A stretch of DNA of 53,679 nucleotides from the NCBI RefSeq assembly GCF_017614965.1, contig NZ_WVUG01000020.1, positions 1 through 53,679 of the forward strand, given 5' to 3'. Under the pieces are notes generated by a model, which saw nothing but the letters and a program-made list of their open reading frames with translations, was not told where the DNA came from and searched no databases. Both the position numbers and the translations under genes were made by a program. The DNA is from Streptomyces griseorubiginosus. Lineage in GTDB: Bacteria > Actinomycetota > Actinomycetes > Streptomycetales > Streptomycetaceae. Positions 41,844-50,536 of the stretch are shown here, piece after piece. Numbering within the stretch: position 1 is the stretch's first letter; each line of letters opens with the position of its first letter.

Positions 41844-42788
41844 TCAGAAGGCGAGGATCAGACGCCCGCGCACACCGCCGGCCTCCAGTCGCCGGTGGGC
41901 CTCGGGAGCCTGCTCCGGGGCGAGCACCGCGGCGGTGCGCAGGGTCAGCACGCCCTTCTCCGCCAGGCCGGCCAGCTCCTCCAGGGCCGAGCGCTTGTCG
42001 GGATGCCCCGGCACCTGTACCGACAGGACGATGATGCCGCGCTCCGAAGCGAGCTCGTACGGACGGCACTTGGCGAGCCGGCCGCCGTCGCGCACGATGC
42101 CCAGGGCGGGGGCGCCGAGGATGGCGGCGTCGACGACCGCGTCGGCCCCTTCGGGCAGCGCGCCGCGATAGGCGCCCACGAGTTCGGCCGGGGTCGCGGC
42201 CCGTGGCACGACCACGTCGGCGCCGAGCCCACGGACCAGTTCGCGGTCGCTCTCGGTGGCGTCGGCGACCACACGGAGGCCGCGGTGCTTGGCGAGTTGG
42301 ACCGCGTACCCGCCCAGCGCGCCGGGCGCCCCCGTCACGGCCAGCGTCGAGCCTTGCGGCAGATCGAGGAGGGAGAGGGCGAGGTGTGCGGTGAGCCCGT
42401 TCATGGGCAGACCGGCGACGTCGCGAAGGTCGAGGCCTCGGGGGGCGGCGACGACCTGGTCGCGGGGCACCACGACGTACTCGGCCTGCGCTCCGCCCGC
42501 GGCCTGGAAGGGATTGACGAACGTCATGACCGGCTCGCCGATCCCCAGATCGACGCCGTCACCCACCGCGTCGACGACTCCGGAGGCGTCCATGCCCGGC
42601 GTGTACGGAGGCTCGAGCCCGGCCGTGGCGGCGGCCAACTGCCCCGAACGCAGCAGCAGATCGGTGGGGTTGACCGCGGCGGCGGCGACCCGTATGCGAA
42701 CCTGCCCCGGGCCGGGGACCGGGAGCGGACGGTCGACGACCCTCAGCACATCGGGTCCGCCGTACTGTTCGAGTCCGACAGCACGCAT
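41844..42788 (-). CDS. Quinone-oxidoreductase-like MDR enzyme
   Basis: 314-aa NADPH-dependent medium-chain dehydrogenase without the zinc Cys ligands. GroES-like half (RAVGLEQYGGPDVLRVVDRP, VAAAAVNPTDLLLRSGQ) and Rossmann half (TLAVTGAPGALGGYAVQLAK). Would reduce a quinone or an alpha,beta-unsaturated ketone, a reaction useful on an enone intermediate. Divergent from the flavin reductase across ~196 bp containing motif site C. Confidence 0.87.
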   Translation of the reverse strand: MRAVGLEQYGGPDVLRVVDRPLPVPGPGQVRIRVAAAAVNPTDLLLRSGQLAAATAGLEPPYTPGMDASGVVDAVGDGVDLGIGEPVMTFVNPFQAAGGAQAEYVVVPRDQVVAAPRGLDLRDVAGLPMNGLTAHLALSLLDLPQGSTLAVTGAPGALGGYAVQLAKHRGLRVVADATESDRELVRGLGADVVVPRAATPAELVGAYRGALPEGADAVVDAAILGAPALGIVRDGGRLAKCRPYELASERGIIVLSVQVPGHPDKRSALEELAGLAEKGVLTLRTAAVLAPEQAPEAHRRLEAGGVRGRLILAF

Positions 42789-42902
42789 GGAGTGAGAGTT
42801 CCTTTCACGAAGCGAATCAGGCCGTGGCGGGAATTGCGGTTTCTTCCGAATTCCGTCAACGATGATTCACCGACTACCTGCGCCGAACCAGTTCGCAGAC
42901 GT

Positions 42903-42919
42903 CATATTGGCAGCACCAA
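42903..42919. promoter_or_regulatory. Cluster motif, site C (CATATTGG...CAAC)
   Basis: CATATTGGCAGCACCAAC in the divergent region of the MDR and flavin-reductase genes, with the same core and spacing as sites A and B. Confidence 0.5.
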
Positions 42920-42984
42920 CACGAACGGCCACGGGCCGGGCACGGCTTCGCTCATACGATTTCCTCATGAGTGATCGGAGAGCC

Positions 42985-43512
42985 ATGGCAACTCACCCGG
43001 ATGCCTCGACCTTCGACTCGGCGCACTTCCGCCGGGTACTGGGACATTTCCCGACCGGGGTGGTGGCCGTCTCGGCGATGGACGGGGAAGAACCGATCGG
43101 TATGACCGTCGGTTCCTTCGCCTCGGTGTCGCTGGACCCACCGATGGTCGGCTTCTTCCCGAGCCTGTCCTCCACCAGTTGGCCACGCATCGAACGAGCC
43201 GGGGCCTTCGTGGCCAACGTGCTCGCGGAGCATCAGGCGCATCTGTCGGCGGTGTTCGCGACCAGCGGGGGCGACAAGTTCCGTGAGTTCGACTGGCACC
43301 GGGGGGTCACGGGCGCACCGGTCCTGGACGGCGTCGCCGCGTGGATCGAGTGCGAGGTGGCGGACGTCGTCCCGGCCGGCGACCACCTGTTCGTCCTGGG
43401 CCGCGTACTCGACCTGGCGGTCGCCGGCGATCACCGCCCACTGGTCTTCTTCCGGGGTGACTACGCCCGCCTGGCGGGCCGCCTCCGGGAGGAGACCCGG
43501 CGGAGCGCCTGA
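42985..43512 (+). CDS. Flavin reductase (FMN-binding split barrel)
   Basis: 175 aa. FRRVLGHFPTGVVAVSAMDG, PIGMTVGSFASVSLDPPMVG, and DHLFVLGRVLDLAV are typical of HpaC/PheA2-like reductases that supply FMNH2 to a partner monooxygenase. The partner is probably one or both luciferase-like proteins. Methylenomycin's MmyF has this role beside MmyO. ATG at 42985 has GGAG 9 nt upstream; longer forms from 42862 or 42967 are less likely. Confidence 0.88.
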   Translation: MATHPDASTFDSAHFRRVLGHFPTGVVAVSAMDGEEPIGMTVGSFASVSLDPPMVGFFPSLSSTSWPRIERAGAFVANVLAEHQAHLSAVFATSGGDKFREFDWHRGVTGAPVLDGVAAWIECEVADVVPAGDHLFVLGRVLDLAVAGDHRPLVFFRGDYARLAGRLREETRRSA

Positions 43513-43618
43513 CCGGGCCGGGCTGATGTGCGTTCCCGACAGCGGCACCGCCCCGAAGCATCCCGACGCCGATGTCCCGGGCAGACAGCCACCCGGCACC
43601 CCCTACGGCGTCGAATCC

Positions 43619-45364
43619 TTACGGCGCCGAATCCTTCCGCCCGCTCGCCGCCGCGTACGCCTGGCTCGGGGTCATCGGTACCCCGTTGATCTCCACCGTC
43701 TTGTAGGGGCTGACCTTGGCGCAGCCCTTCGCGCCGTCGGCCGTCTGGGCGTGGGCGTCGGCGACGGCCGCGTGGGTGTCGGCGGGGGCCGCCGACGAAC
43801 CGCCCGAGCCCGAGGAGCCGTACGTCGTGCCGCTCGGCCAGTCGCTGCCGATGACCAGGACGACCCCGCTCGTGCTGCCCTGGGTGAGGTGTGAGGCGGG
43901 CAGGCCGATCGCGGAGGCGACGGTCTGGGCCTCGGCCTTCTGCCCGGGGCCGTAGGTGACGGTCGTCCTCGCGGACTGCTCCGGCGCGTTGCCCGAGGTG
44001 GTACCGGAGCCGAAGCCCTTGGCGACAAGGCCGTTTGCGACCGCGGACGCGCGTCCGCCGGTCGTGGTGCCGTTTTCCACCCGGACCGTGACCTCGGAGG
44101 CGGGCACGGTGGCCGCGGCCGAGGCGGACGGGGACGCGGAGGACTTCTTCTTGCCGCCGCCGGCGGAGGACAGCGACTGGTCGTTGGCGATGGTGGCGAA
44201 CAGCTGCTTCGCCGCCGCGGCCGGCACCACGCGGTTGGCGTTGGTCGGGTCGGCCGCGGTCTGCATCGTGGTGAACGTCATCCGCTTCGACGGCACCTTG
44301 TTGAGATCCGTCGCCAGATCGATCAGCTTGGTCACGCTGCCCAGGCCGTCGTCCACGGTGAGCGCCTTGGTCGCCGCGTCCGCCAGGGAGTAGACCTTCG
44401 CCGGGTTTCCCAGCGTGCCCGCGCTCTTGAACTTGCGGATCATCGCGGACAGGAAGAGATGCTGGGAGACGGTACGGCCCAGGTCGCTGCCGTCGCCGAA
44501 GCCGTGCCGGGAGCGGACGAACTCCAGGGCCGCGTCGCCCTTGAGGGTGTGGGTGCCCTTGGCGAGCTTGAGGTGGGAGTAGGTGTCGTAGACGTTGTCG
44601 CTGACGCACACCGAGACGCCGCCCACCGCGTCGGACATCTTCACCACACCCGCGAAGTCGAGCATCACGAAGTGGTCGATGGTGATGCCGGTGAGCTGGT
44701 GGACGGTGGCGACCTGGCAGGCCGGGCCGTACTGCAGGGCGCTGTTGATCTGGCCGTAGTAGCCGGGCGTGGACTGGTTGCTGTCCGGGTCCTTGCAGGC
44801 GGGGACCTGGGTCATCGTGTCGCGCGGCACACTCATCACGGTGGCGTTGGAGCGGTCGGCGGAGACGTGCACCACCATCTCCACGTCCGCGTTGTGGCCG
44901 ACGGTGGAGCCGGCCGAGCCGCAGCCGCCGCCGAGTTTGCAGTCGGCCGCGTTGTTCCGGCCGTCCGAGCCGATGACCAGGATGTTGATCGGGGTGCGGC
45001 CGAAGGCGTCCGCCTTCTCCGAGCCGCCCTTGCCGTCGAGCGAGACGCTGTTGATGTTGCCGTTGAGGTGCTCGTACAGCCAGGCGCCGGCGCCCGCGGT
45101 GACCAGGATCAGCGCCGAGACCGTGAGCAGGGCTATGCGTGCGACGCGTTTGCGCCGGGCCACCGGCTTGGCGCGCCGCCCCGCTCCGCGCCCGCGGGAC
45201 CGGGCCGCCTGGCGGGCGGCCGCCCGGCCGCCGTACGGCGGCTGCGGAGGTCCGCCGTCCGTCCCGCCCCGCCGCCCGGATGTCTCTCCACGTTGGCGGG
45301 GAACGCCGGCCGAGCGGTCACGGGTGGCCGATCGGCCGCGGGTTTCGCCCCAGGGGTCGCTCAA
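43619..45364 (-). CDS. LCP-family cell-wall ligase with LytR C-terminal domain
   Basis: 581 aa. An Arg-rich cytoplasmic N terminus, one membrane anchor (IALLTVSALILVTAGAGAWL), then the LytR-CpsA-Psr domain (PINILVIGSDGRNN, VMSVPRDTMTQVP, RSRHGFGDGSDLGR) that attaches glycopolymers to peptidoglycan, a Ser/Ala-rich linker, and a LytR_C domain (VTVRVENGTTTGGRASAVAN). TTG start at 45364 follows GGGAG. It marks the return to core chromosome to the right of the biosynthetic cluster. Confidence 0.9.
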   Translation of the reverse strand: MSDPWGETRGRSATRDRSAGVPRQRGETSGRRGGTDGGPPQPPYGGRAAARQAARSRGRGAGRRAKPVARRKRVARIALLTVSALILVTAGAGAWLYEHLNGNINSVSLDGKGGSEKADAFGRTPINILVIGSDGRNNAADCKLGGGCGSAGSTVGHNADVEMVVHVSADRSNATVMSVPRDTMTQVPACKDPDSNQSTPGYYGQINSALQYGPACQVATVHQLTGITIDHFVMLDFAGVVKMSDAVGGVSVCVSDNVYDTYSHLKLAKGTHTLKGDAALEFVRSRHGFGDGSDLGRTVSQHLFLSAMIRKFKSAGTLGNPAKVYSLADAATKALTVDDGLGSVTKLIDLATDLNKVPSKRMTFTTMQTAADPTNANRVVPAAAAKQLFATIANDQSLSSAGGGKKKSSASPSASAAATVPASEVTVRVENGTTTGGRASAVANGLVAKGFGSGTTSGNAPEQSARTTVTYGPGQKAEAQTVASAIGLPASHLTQGSTSGVVLVIGSDWPSGTTYGSSGSGGSSAAPADTHAAVADAHAQTADGAKGCAKVSPYKTVEINGVPMTPSQAYAAASGRKDSAP

Positions 45365-45417
45365 CTCCCACTCCCTACGCTGCGGCGTACGTCAGGGCGG
45401 AGCCCTGGGCTCGGATG

Positions 45418-45442
45418 ATTGCGCAATATAGCAACTGTTGCT
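45418..45442. promoter_or_regulatory. Paired palindromes upstream of the LCP gene
   Basis: ATTGCGCAAT (45418-45427) and AGCAACTGTTGCT (45430-45442) are both perfect palindromes two bases apart, 54 bp before the LCP start. Likely a regulator site; its identity is unknown. Confidence 0.55.
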
Positions 45443-45539
45443 GAGATGGCAGGTGGTCTACGCCACACCCGTTGCTCACCTGGTCGTCGGGGGACCCGCG
45501 CCGCCCGTGGGTCCCCCGCCGGATCCGGTGCCGCCCGCG

Positions 45540-46115
45540 TCAGACGTTGACGCCGAAGTCGGAGGCGATACCGCGCAGTCCGGAGGCGTAGCCCTGTCCG
45601 ACCGCGCGGAACTTCCACTCGCCGCCGTGCCGGTACAGCTCCCCGAAGAGCATCGCCGTCTCCGAGGAGGCGTCCTCGGAGAGGTCGTAGCGCGCGATCT
45701 CCTGGCCGTTGGCCTGGTTGACCACCCGGATGAAGGCGTTGCGGACCTGGCCGAAGCTCTGGCCGCGCACGTCCGCCTCGTGGATGGAGACCGGGAAGAC
45801 GATCCGGTCGATCTCCGCGGGTACCGCCGCGAGGTTGACCTTGATGCTCTCGTCGTCGCCCTCGCCCTCACCGGTGAGGTTGTCGCCGGTGTGCTCGACC
45901 GAACCGTCCGGGCTGGTCAGGTTGTTGTAGAAGACGAAGTGCTGGTCGGAGGCGACCTTCCCGGAGGCGTTCAGCAGCAGCGCCGACGCGTCCAGGTCGT
46001 AGTCCGCGCCGGTCGTGGTGCGCACGTCCCATCCCAGACCGACCAGGACCGCGCTCAGCCCCGGCGCCTCCTTGCTCAGCGAAACGTTCCCGCCCTTGCC
46101 CAGGGAAACTCCCAC
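45540..46115 (-). CDS. terD: TerD-family calcium-binding stress protein
   Basis: 191-aa single TerD domain. [39 protein letters not shown], and [19 protein letters not shown] with the Asp-rich calcium-binding loop. Streptomyces hold many copies linked to stress and development rather than tellurite only. It follows tatA by 32 bp on the same strand. Confidence 0.92.
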   Translation of the reverse strand: MGVSLGKGGNVSLSKEAPGLSAVLVGLGWDVRTTTGADYDLDASALLLNASGKVASDQHFVFYNNLTSPDGSVEHTGDNLTGEGEGDDESIKVNLAAVPAEIDRIVFPVSIHEADVRGQSFGQVRNAFIRVVNQANGQEIARYDLSEDASSETAMLFGELYRHGGEWKFRAVGQGYASGLRGIASDFGVNV

Positions 46116-46147
46116 GGCTCTTCCTCCCCGCTCCCAGCCTCAAGTCG

Positions 46148-46402
46148 TCACTTGTCACCAACGCCGGGACCCGGCACGGCGGTTCCCGGTGTCACCACCG
46201 GCTCGGCGGCCGCGGTCGGCACGGCGGAGGCAGCGGCCTGCGGGGCGCTCTCCTCCTTCATGGCCTTGGCCTCGCTCTTGAGGATGCGCATCGACTTGCC
46301 CAGTCCGCGGGCGGCCTCGGGCAGCTTCTTCGACCCGAACAGCAGAATGATCATGATCGCCACGATCAGCAGGTGCCAGGGCTCGAGCCCGTTCCGGAGC
46401 AT
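46148..46402 (-). CDS. tatA: TatA-type twin-arginine translocase subunit (paralogue)
   Basis: 84 aa: short N terminus, one membrane helix ([20 protein letters not shown]), the [16 protein letters not shown] hinge with amphipathic helix, and an Ala/Pro-rich tail. It forms the pore-like component of Tat export. It is likely the second copy found in Streptomyces besides the main tatAC pair, which is not here. ATG at 46402 (MLRNGLEP) preferred to GTG at 46411. Confidence 0.88.
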   Translation of the reverse strand: MLRNGLEPWHLLIVAIMIILLFGSKKLPEAARGLGKSMRILKSEAKAMKEESAPQAAASAVPTAAAEPVVTPGTAVPGPGVGDK

Positions 46403-46442
46403 CCCACCCACCCCATTCTCTTCAATCTCTTCGCCATGGTTG

Positions 46443-49223
46443 CTACGTTGCGCAACTGTACAACCATGGCAGCTTCCTGACAGCCACCAGCCCGGCGGTG
46501 TAGAGCGCGAGGACGGCGGCCAGGAGCAGGTAATAAAGGGGTGGCAGCGGGGTCAGTCCGAGCAGCGAGCCCAGTGGGGTCACCGGCAACAGGAGTCCTA
46601 CGGCGGCCAGCGCGCCGGCCGCCCATCCGACCGGCCCCGGCAACCGCCCCGCCGTGTCGCGCCCGGCGCGCAGCAGCACCATCACCAGGGCCTGGGTGAT
46701 GAGGTTCTCGGTGAACCAGCCGGAGTGGAACACCGCCGAGTCGTCCAGGCCGCCCGGCCCGTGCAGGGTGAGCGTGAGCACGCCGAAGGTGGCGAGGTCG
46801 GCGACCGCGTTGAGGACGCCGAAGCCGGTGATGAACCGCAGCAGGTCGCGTGGGCGCAGCAGGATCGGGCGGCGCAGCACCGAGGGGTGCGGCCGGTCGT
46901 GCGCGAAGGCCAGCTGGGCGGCGTCGAAGAACAGGTTCTGCGCCAGCACCTGGGCCGGCAGCATCGGCAGGAAGGGCAGCAGCAGACCGGCCGCGAGCAT
47001 CGCGATGACGTTGCCCAGGTTGGAGGAGAGCGTGATGCGCAGATACGTGGCGATGTTGCCGCCGGAGTAGCGGCCGGCGGCGATGCTGTGCCCGATCGCG
47101 GTGAGGTCCTTCTCGGCGAGGACCACCTCCGCGCTCTCCCGGGCGACGGCCACCGCGTCGCGCGGGGCGATGCCGACGTCGGCGGCGCGCAGGGCGGGCA
47201 GGTCGTTGACGCCGTCGCCGAGGTAGCCAACGGTGTGTCCGCCCGCGCGCAGGGCGGCGGCGACGCGGGCCTTGTGCTCGGGGGCGCAGCGGGCGAAGAC
47301 GACGGTGCGCTCGGCGGCCTCGGTGAGTTCGGGGTCGGTGAGGCGGTCGACCTGGTCGGCGGTGAGGACGCCGTCGGCCGGCACCGGGACGCCCAGGTCG
47401 CGGCAGGCGCGTACGGCGGTGCCGGGGTGGTCGCCGGTGAGGATCCTGACGGTGACGCCCTGCTCGGCGAGGCCCCGCAGGGCGGCGGCCGCGGTGGGCG
47501 CGAGGGCGTCCTTGAGCGTGACGAAGCCCCGGAACTCCAGGCCGCGTTCGTCGGCGGGGGTGTACTCGCGGGCCCGGGCGGGGCGTTCGGCGGTGGCGAC
47601 CGCGAGCACCCGCAGCCCGTCGTCCGCCTGCCGTGCGGCACGCGCGAGCAGTCGCGCCCGCTCCTCGTCCGCCAGCGCGCAGCGCGCGAGGACGGTCTCG
47701 ACGGCGCCCTTGACCACGAGGGTGTGCGTGCCGAGCCGGCCGGGAGTGCGCACGACGGCGGTCGCGAGGCGCCGTACGGGATCGAAGGGCAGGGCCGCCA
47801 CCCCGTCGTACGCCATGACCGCGTCCTCGTCGGCCGTGTCCAGGACGGCGTCGTCGAGGGCGTCCGGGGCGGGCAGGTCGGCGAGTTGCAGGGTCCACCA
47901 GGCGTTCACCGCCGCCCAGCGCAGCACCTCGGGGTCGTCGTGGCCGTCCGGGCCGAGGGTGCCCTCGAGGACGGGGCGGTCCTGCGTGAGGGTGCCGGTC
48001 TTGTCGAGGCACAGCACGTCGACGGCGCCGAGGTCGTGCAGCGCGGGCAGCCGCTTGACGATCACCCCGTGGGCGCGGGCCAGCAACGCGGCGCCGCGCG
48101 CCAGGCACATGGTGACGATGACCGGCAGCATCTCCGGCGTCAGCCCCACCGCCACGGCGACGGCGAAGGGCAGGGTCTCCAGGCCGCGGTCGCGCAGGGC
48201 GGCGTTGGCCATGAGGACCAGCGGCGGGGTCAGCAGCATGAACCGGATGAGGATCCAGGAGATGCCGTGCACCGACCGGTCGAAGGCGCTGGCCTCCCGG
48301 CCTCCGTCCGTGTGCCCGTGGGCCGCGGCGAACCTGGTCCGCGCGCCGGTCGCCACGACCACCGCCGTCGCGCTGCCGCCGGCGACGCTGCTGCCCTGGA
48401 AGCAGAGCTCGGGCCGGTCGAAGACACCGCCCTCGCCCGCGGCCGGGTCGCCGGCGTCCTTGGCGACCGGCGCCGACTCCCCGGTGAGCGCGGCCTGGTG
48501 GACGGTCAGCCCCTGCGCCCGCAGCAGCCGTACGTCGGCCGGTACGAGGTCGCCGGGGCCGAGCCGGATCACGTCCCCCGGCACCAGTTCCTCCACCGGG
48601 ATCTCCCGGTCGTCCGGCGGCAGGTCCTCCTCGGGGCGGCGCAGGACGGTGGCGGTGCTGGCCACCAGTCCGCGCAGCCCGGCCATCGAGCGGTCGGCCC
48701 GGTGCTCCCCGGAGGCCCGCAGCACACAGCTCACCGCGACCAGCAGCAGAATCACACAGGCGGTGCCCCACGACGCGACGACCGCGGACACCAGCCCGAG
48801 GCAGAGCAGGACGACGGTGAAGGGGTCCCGTGTGCTGCGCAGCACCGTCGCCGCCCAGGAGGCCTCCCGGTACACGGGCAAGGTGTTCGCCCCGAACCGC
48901 CCCTGCCGTTCCTCGGCCTGCGCCTCGGTCAGCCCTCGCGGGCCGCTCTCGAGACGCCGGAGGGTCTGCAGAACGGTGACGGCACCGCCGCCGTCGTCGT
49001 CCGGGGCACGCCGCCTTCGCACGACCTCGCGGTACGGATCTCCCGCCTCGGTGTCGTCACCCGGGCCGCACTCCGCCCAGGACCCGACCGGCGCGCGCTC
49101 GACGTCCGGTCCGGCCGACCTGCTCTCGACGTCCGGTCCGGCCGGCGTGCCCTCCGCACCCGGTCCGGCTCCCGGAGATCCCGCCCCCGGATCCGGTTCC
49201 GGGGCCGCCGTGCTCTCAGCCAC
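46443..49223 (-). CDS. P-type ATPase, MgtA-like (P3B)
   Basis: 926 aa from GTG 49223; the frame is open to 49277. Phosphorylation site [16 protein letters not shown] motif in [15 protein letters not shown]-type motif in [12 protein letters not shown], and the P3B-type helix [12 protein letters not shown] support a Mg2+ importer type. The first ~80 residues are Pro/Gly/Asp-rich with a repeated AGPDVE unit coded by a short tandem repeat. The start overlaps the ArsR stop region, so the regulator and pump are co-translated. TatA and TerD follow 40 and 32 bp apart. Confidence 0.88.
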   Translation of the reverse strand: MAESTAAPEPDPGAGSPGAGPGAEGTPAGPDVESRSAGPDVERAPVGSWAECGPGDDTEAGDPYREVVRRRRAPDDDGGGAVTVLQTLRRLESGPRGLTEAQAEERQGRFGANTLPVYREASWAATVLRSTRDPFTVVLLCLGLVSAVVASWGTACVILLLVAVSCVLRASGEHRADRSMAGLRGLVASTATVLRRPEEDLPPDDREIPVEELVPGDVIRLGPGDLVPADVRLLRAQGLTVHQAALTGESAPVAKDAGDPAAGEGGVFDRPELCFQGSSVAGGSATAVVVATGARTRFAAAHGHTDGGREASAFDRSVHGISWILIRFMLLTPPLVLMANAALRDRGLETLPFAVAVAVGLTPEMLPVIVTMCLARGAALLARAHGVIVKRLPALHDLGAVDVLCLDKTGTLTQDRPVLEGTLGPDGHDDPEVLRWAAVNAWWTLQLADLPAPDALDDAVLDTADEDAVMAYDGVAALPFDPVRRLATAVVRTPGRLGTHTLVVKGAVETVLARCALADEERARLLARAARQADDGLRVLAVATAERPARAREYTPADERGLEFRGFVTLKDALAPTAAAALRGLAEQGVTVRILTGDHPGTAVRACRDLGVPVPADGVLTADQVDRLTDPELTEAAERTVVFARCAPEHKARVAAALRAGGHTVGYLGDGVNDLPALRAADVGIAPRDAVAVARESAEVVLAEKDLTAIGHSIAAGRYSGGNIATYLRITLSSNLGNVIAMLAAGLLLPFLPMLPAQVLAQNLFFDAAQLAFAHDRPHPSVLRRPILLRPRDLLRFITGFGVLNAVADLATFGVLTLTLHGPGGLDDSAVFHSGWFTENLITQALVMVLLRAGRDTAGRLPGPVGWAAGALAAVGLLLPVTPLGSLLGLTPLPPLYYLLLAAVLALYTAGLVAVRKLPWLYSCAT

Positions 49224-49587
49224 CGGCCCCGCGCAGCCTGCGTACGGGGCCTCGACTCCCGAAGTCGCCCTCGGCACGCGCGGACAGCTGACCCACCATC
49301 ACCCGCACCACGGTCACCACGTCGGGATCGTCGACGAAGTAGATCTGCCGCCGCCCCTCCCGCCGGGAGCGCACGAGCCCGGCGAGCTTCAGCTTGGCCA
49401 GGTGCTGGCTGACGGCGGGCAGCGCGCCGCCGACCCGGTCCGCGAGGTGGGTGACGTCGCTCTCGCCCTGTGCCAGCGCCCACACGATGTGCAGCCGGGC
49501 CGAGGACGCGAGCAGCCCGAAGGCGGCGGCCGCCTCCGCCAGTACCTCGGCGGAGGGATCCTCGAAGCCACCGATGTCCGCTGCCAC
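49216..49587 (-). CDS. ArsR-family regulator of the P-type ATPase
   Basis: 123 aa. ALLASSARLHIVWALAQGE-like start of helices (AFGLLASSARLHIVWALAQG), HLADRVGGALPAVSQHLAKL recognition region, and RSRREGRRQIYFVDDP wing. No obvious CxC metal motif. First gene of a minus-strand operon with the P-type ATPase; likely senses the transported ion or stress. GTG at 49587 with GGGAGAGGG upstream; ATG at 49617 is an alternative. Confidence 0.85.
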   Translation of the reverse strand: MAADIGGFEDPSAEVLAEAAAAFGLLASSARLHIVWALAQGESDVTHLADRVGGALPAVSQHLAKLKLAGLVRSRREGRRQIYFVDDPDVVTVVRVMVGQLSARAEGDFGSRGPVRRLRGAGG

Positions 49588-49692
49588 AGCCCTCTCCCGT
49601 CCCACCCAAGCCGACAAGCCGTCCCAGTCTAGGGGCCGCGCTCACCTCTACAGGAGAGTAGAAGGCACGGGCCCCGGGCCCCCTCCCCTCTA

Positions 49693-49704
49693 TACGATGC
49701 GACC
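49693..49704 (+). promoter_or_regulatory. Probable leaderless promoter of the BlaI-like gene
   Basis: TACGAT six bases before the ATG at 49705, with no ribosome site between. This matches the TANNNT-N6-ATG layout of leaderless actinobacterial mRNAs. Confidence 0.55.
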
Positions 49705-50094
49705 ATGGCGAAACCGGAGCAGCGCCGCCCGCGCCGGGCGCAGGGCGAGTTGGAGACGCAGGTGCTCGCCGTGTTGCGGACGGCCGACGCCCCGGTGACC
49801 GCGGCCTGGGTGCGGGAGCGCCTGGGCGACGACCTCGCCTACACGACGGTGATGACCGTGCTGAGCCGGCTGCTGGACAAGCAGGCCGTGAGCCGTCGCC
49901 GGGAGGGCCGCTCCTTCGTCTGGGAGGCGGCCGGGGACGAGGCGGGGCTCGCCGCGCTGAGGATGCGCAAGGTGCTGGACCGCGAGCGGGACCGCCGCGC
50001 GGTACTGGCCCGCTTCGTCACCGCGCTGCCCGCCGACGACGAGCAGGTGCTGCGCGCCCTGCTGGACCGGGCGGCCGACGAACGGACGGGCTGA
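49705..50094 (+). CDS. BlaI/MecI/CopY-family repressor
   Basis: 129 aa winged helix: RAQGELETQVLAVLRTADAP, VTAAWVRERLGDDLAYTTVM and LSRLLDKQAVSRRREGRSFV are the family pattern, followed by a C-terminal dimer helix. There is no BlaR-type sensor or M56 peptidase gene beside it, so the signal is unknown; in Streptomyces such genes often control membrane or wall stress responses. Divergent from the ArsR gene. Confidence 0.9.
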   Translation: MAKPEQRRPRRAQGELETQVLAVLRTADAPVTAAWVRERLGDDLAYTTVMTVLSRLLDKQAVSRRREGRSFVWEAAGDEAGLAALRMRKVLDRERDRRAVLARFVTALPADDEQVLRALLDRAADERTG

Positions 50095-50134
50095 TCTCCC
50101 GCAGGGGGTCCGGCATCCACCGGTCGCCATGCCG

Positions 50135-50398
50135 TCAGCCGGAACCGCTCTCGACGGACTTCTCCTGCTGCCGGGGGAGCTCCCGGTCGCCCACCAACAG
50201 GCACCAGGCGACATCGCCGACCGCCGCTCCGACCGCCGCGGCCCCGGCGATCAGTCCGGCGGTGATCAGTCCCCCGCCGACGTACGGACGTCCGTCGAAG
50301 AAGGACAGGGCGACCCCGAGGGTCAGCAGCACGACCGCGAGGGCGGCCGGGACACCGGGCACGAGCAGCGCCCGTACGGACAGGAACCGACCCGCCAT
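50135..50398 (-). CDS. Small two-helix membrane protein
   Basis: 87 aa with two hydrophobic helices (LVPGVPAALAVVLLTLGVAL and GGLITAGLIAGAAAVGAAVG) joined by a short FFDGRPY loop and a charged C terminus (DRELPRQQEKSVESG). ATG at 50398 follows GGGGAGAG. Conserved-looking but not recognised. Convergent with the BlaI-like gene. Confidence 0.7.
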   Translation of the reverse strand: MAGRFLSVRALLVPGVPAALAVVLLTLGVALSFFDGRPYVGGGLITAGLIAGAAAVGAAVGDVAWCLLVGDRELPRQQEKSVESGSG

Positions 50399-50536
50399 GT
50401 CTCTCCCCGGTTGGATGGTTCGATGGATGGGCTGTACGGGCTGGCGAGTGTAACGGTTCTCGGTTTGCGCAACCTTAAAACTGACCTGTACTCGACAAAG
50501 CGACCCGTATCCGGCATACCGACGAAAGGATTCCCC

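Noticed and set aside
45438..49412. A 1324-codon open frame on the plus strand
   Set aside because: It runs antisense through TatA, TerD and the P-type ATPase, has low-complexity Gly/Arg/Val-rich sequence and no motif. It is an artefact of high GC.
50129..50536. N-terminal extension of the hydroxyacid dehydrogenase
   Set aside because: It overlaps the antisense membrane protein gene and adds 136 residues without motif; GTG at 50537 has a good ribosome site.
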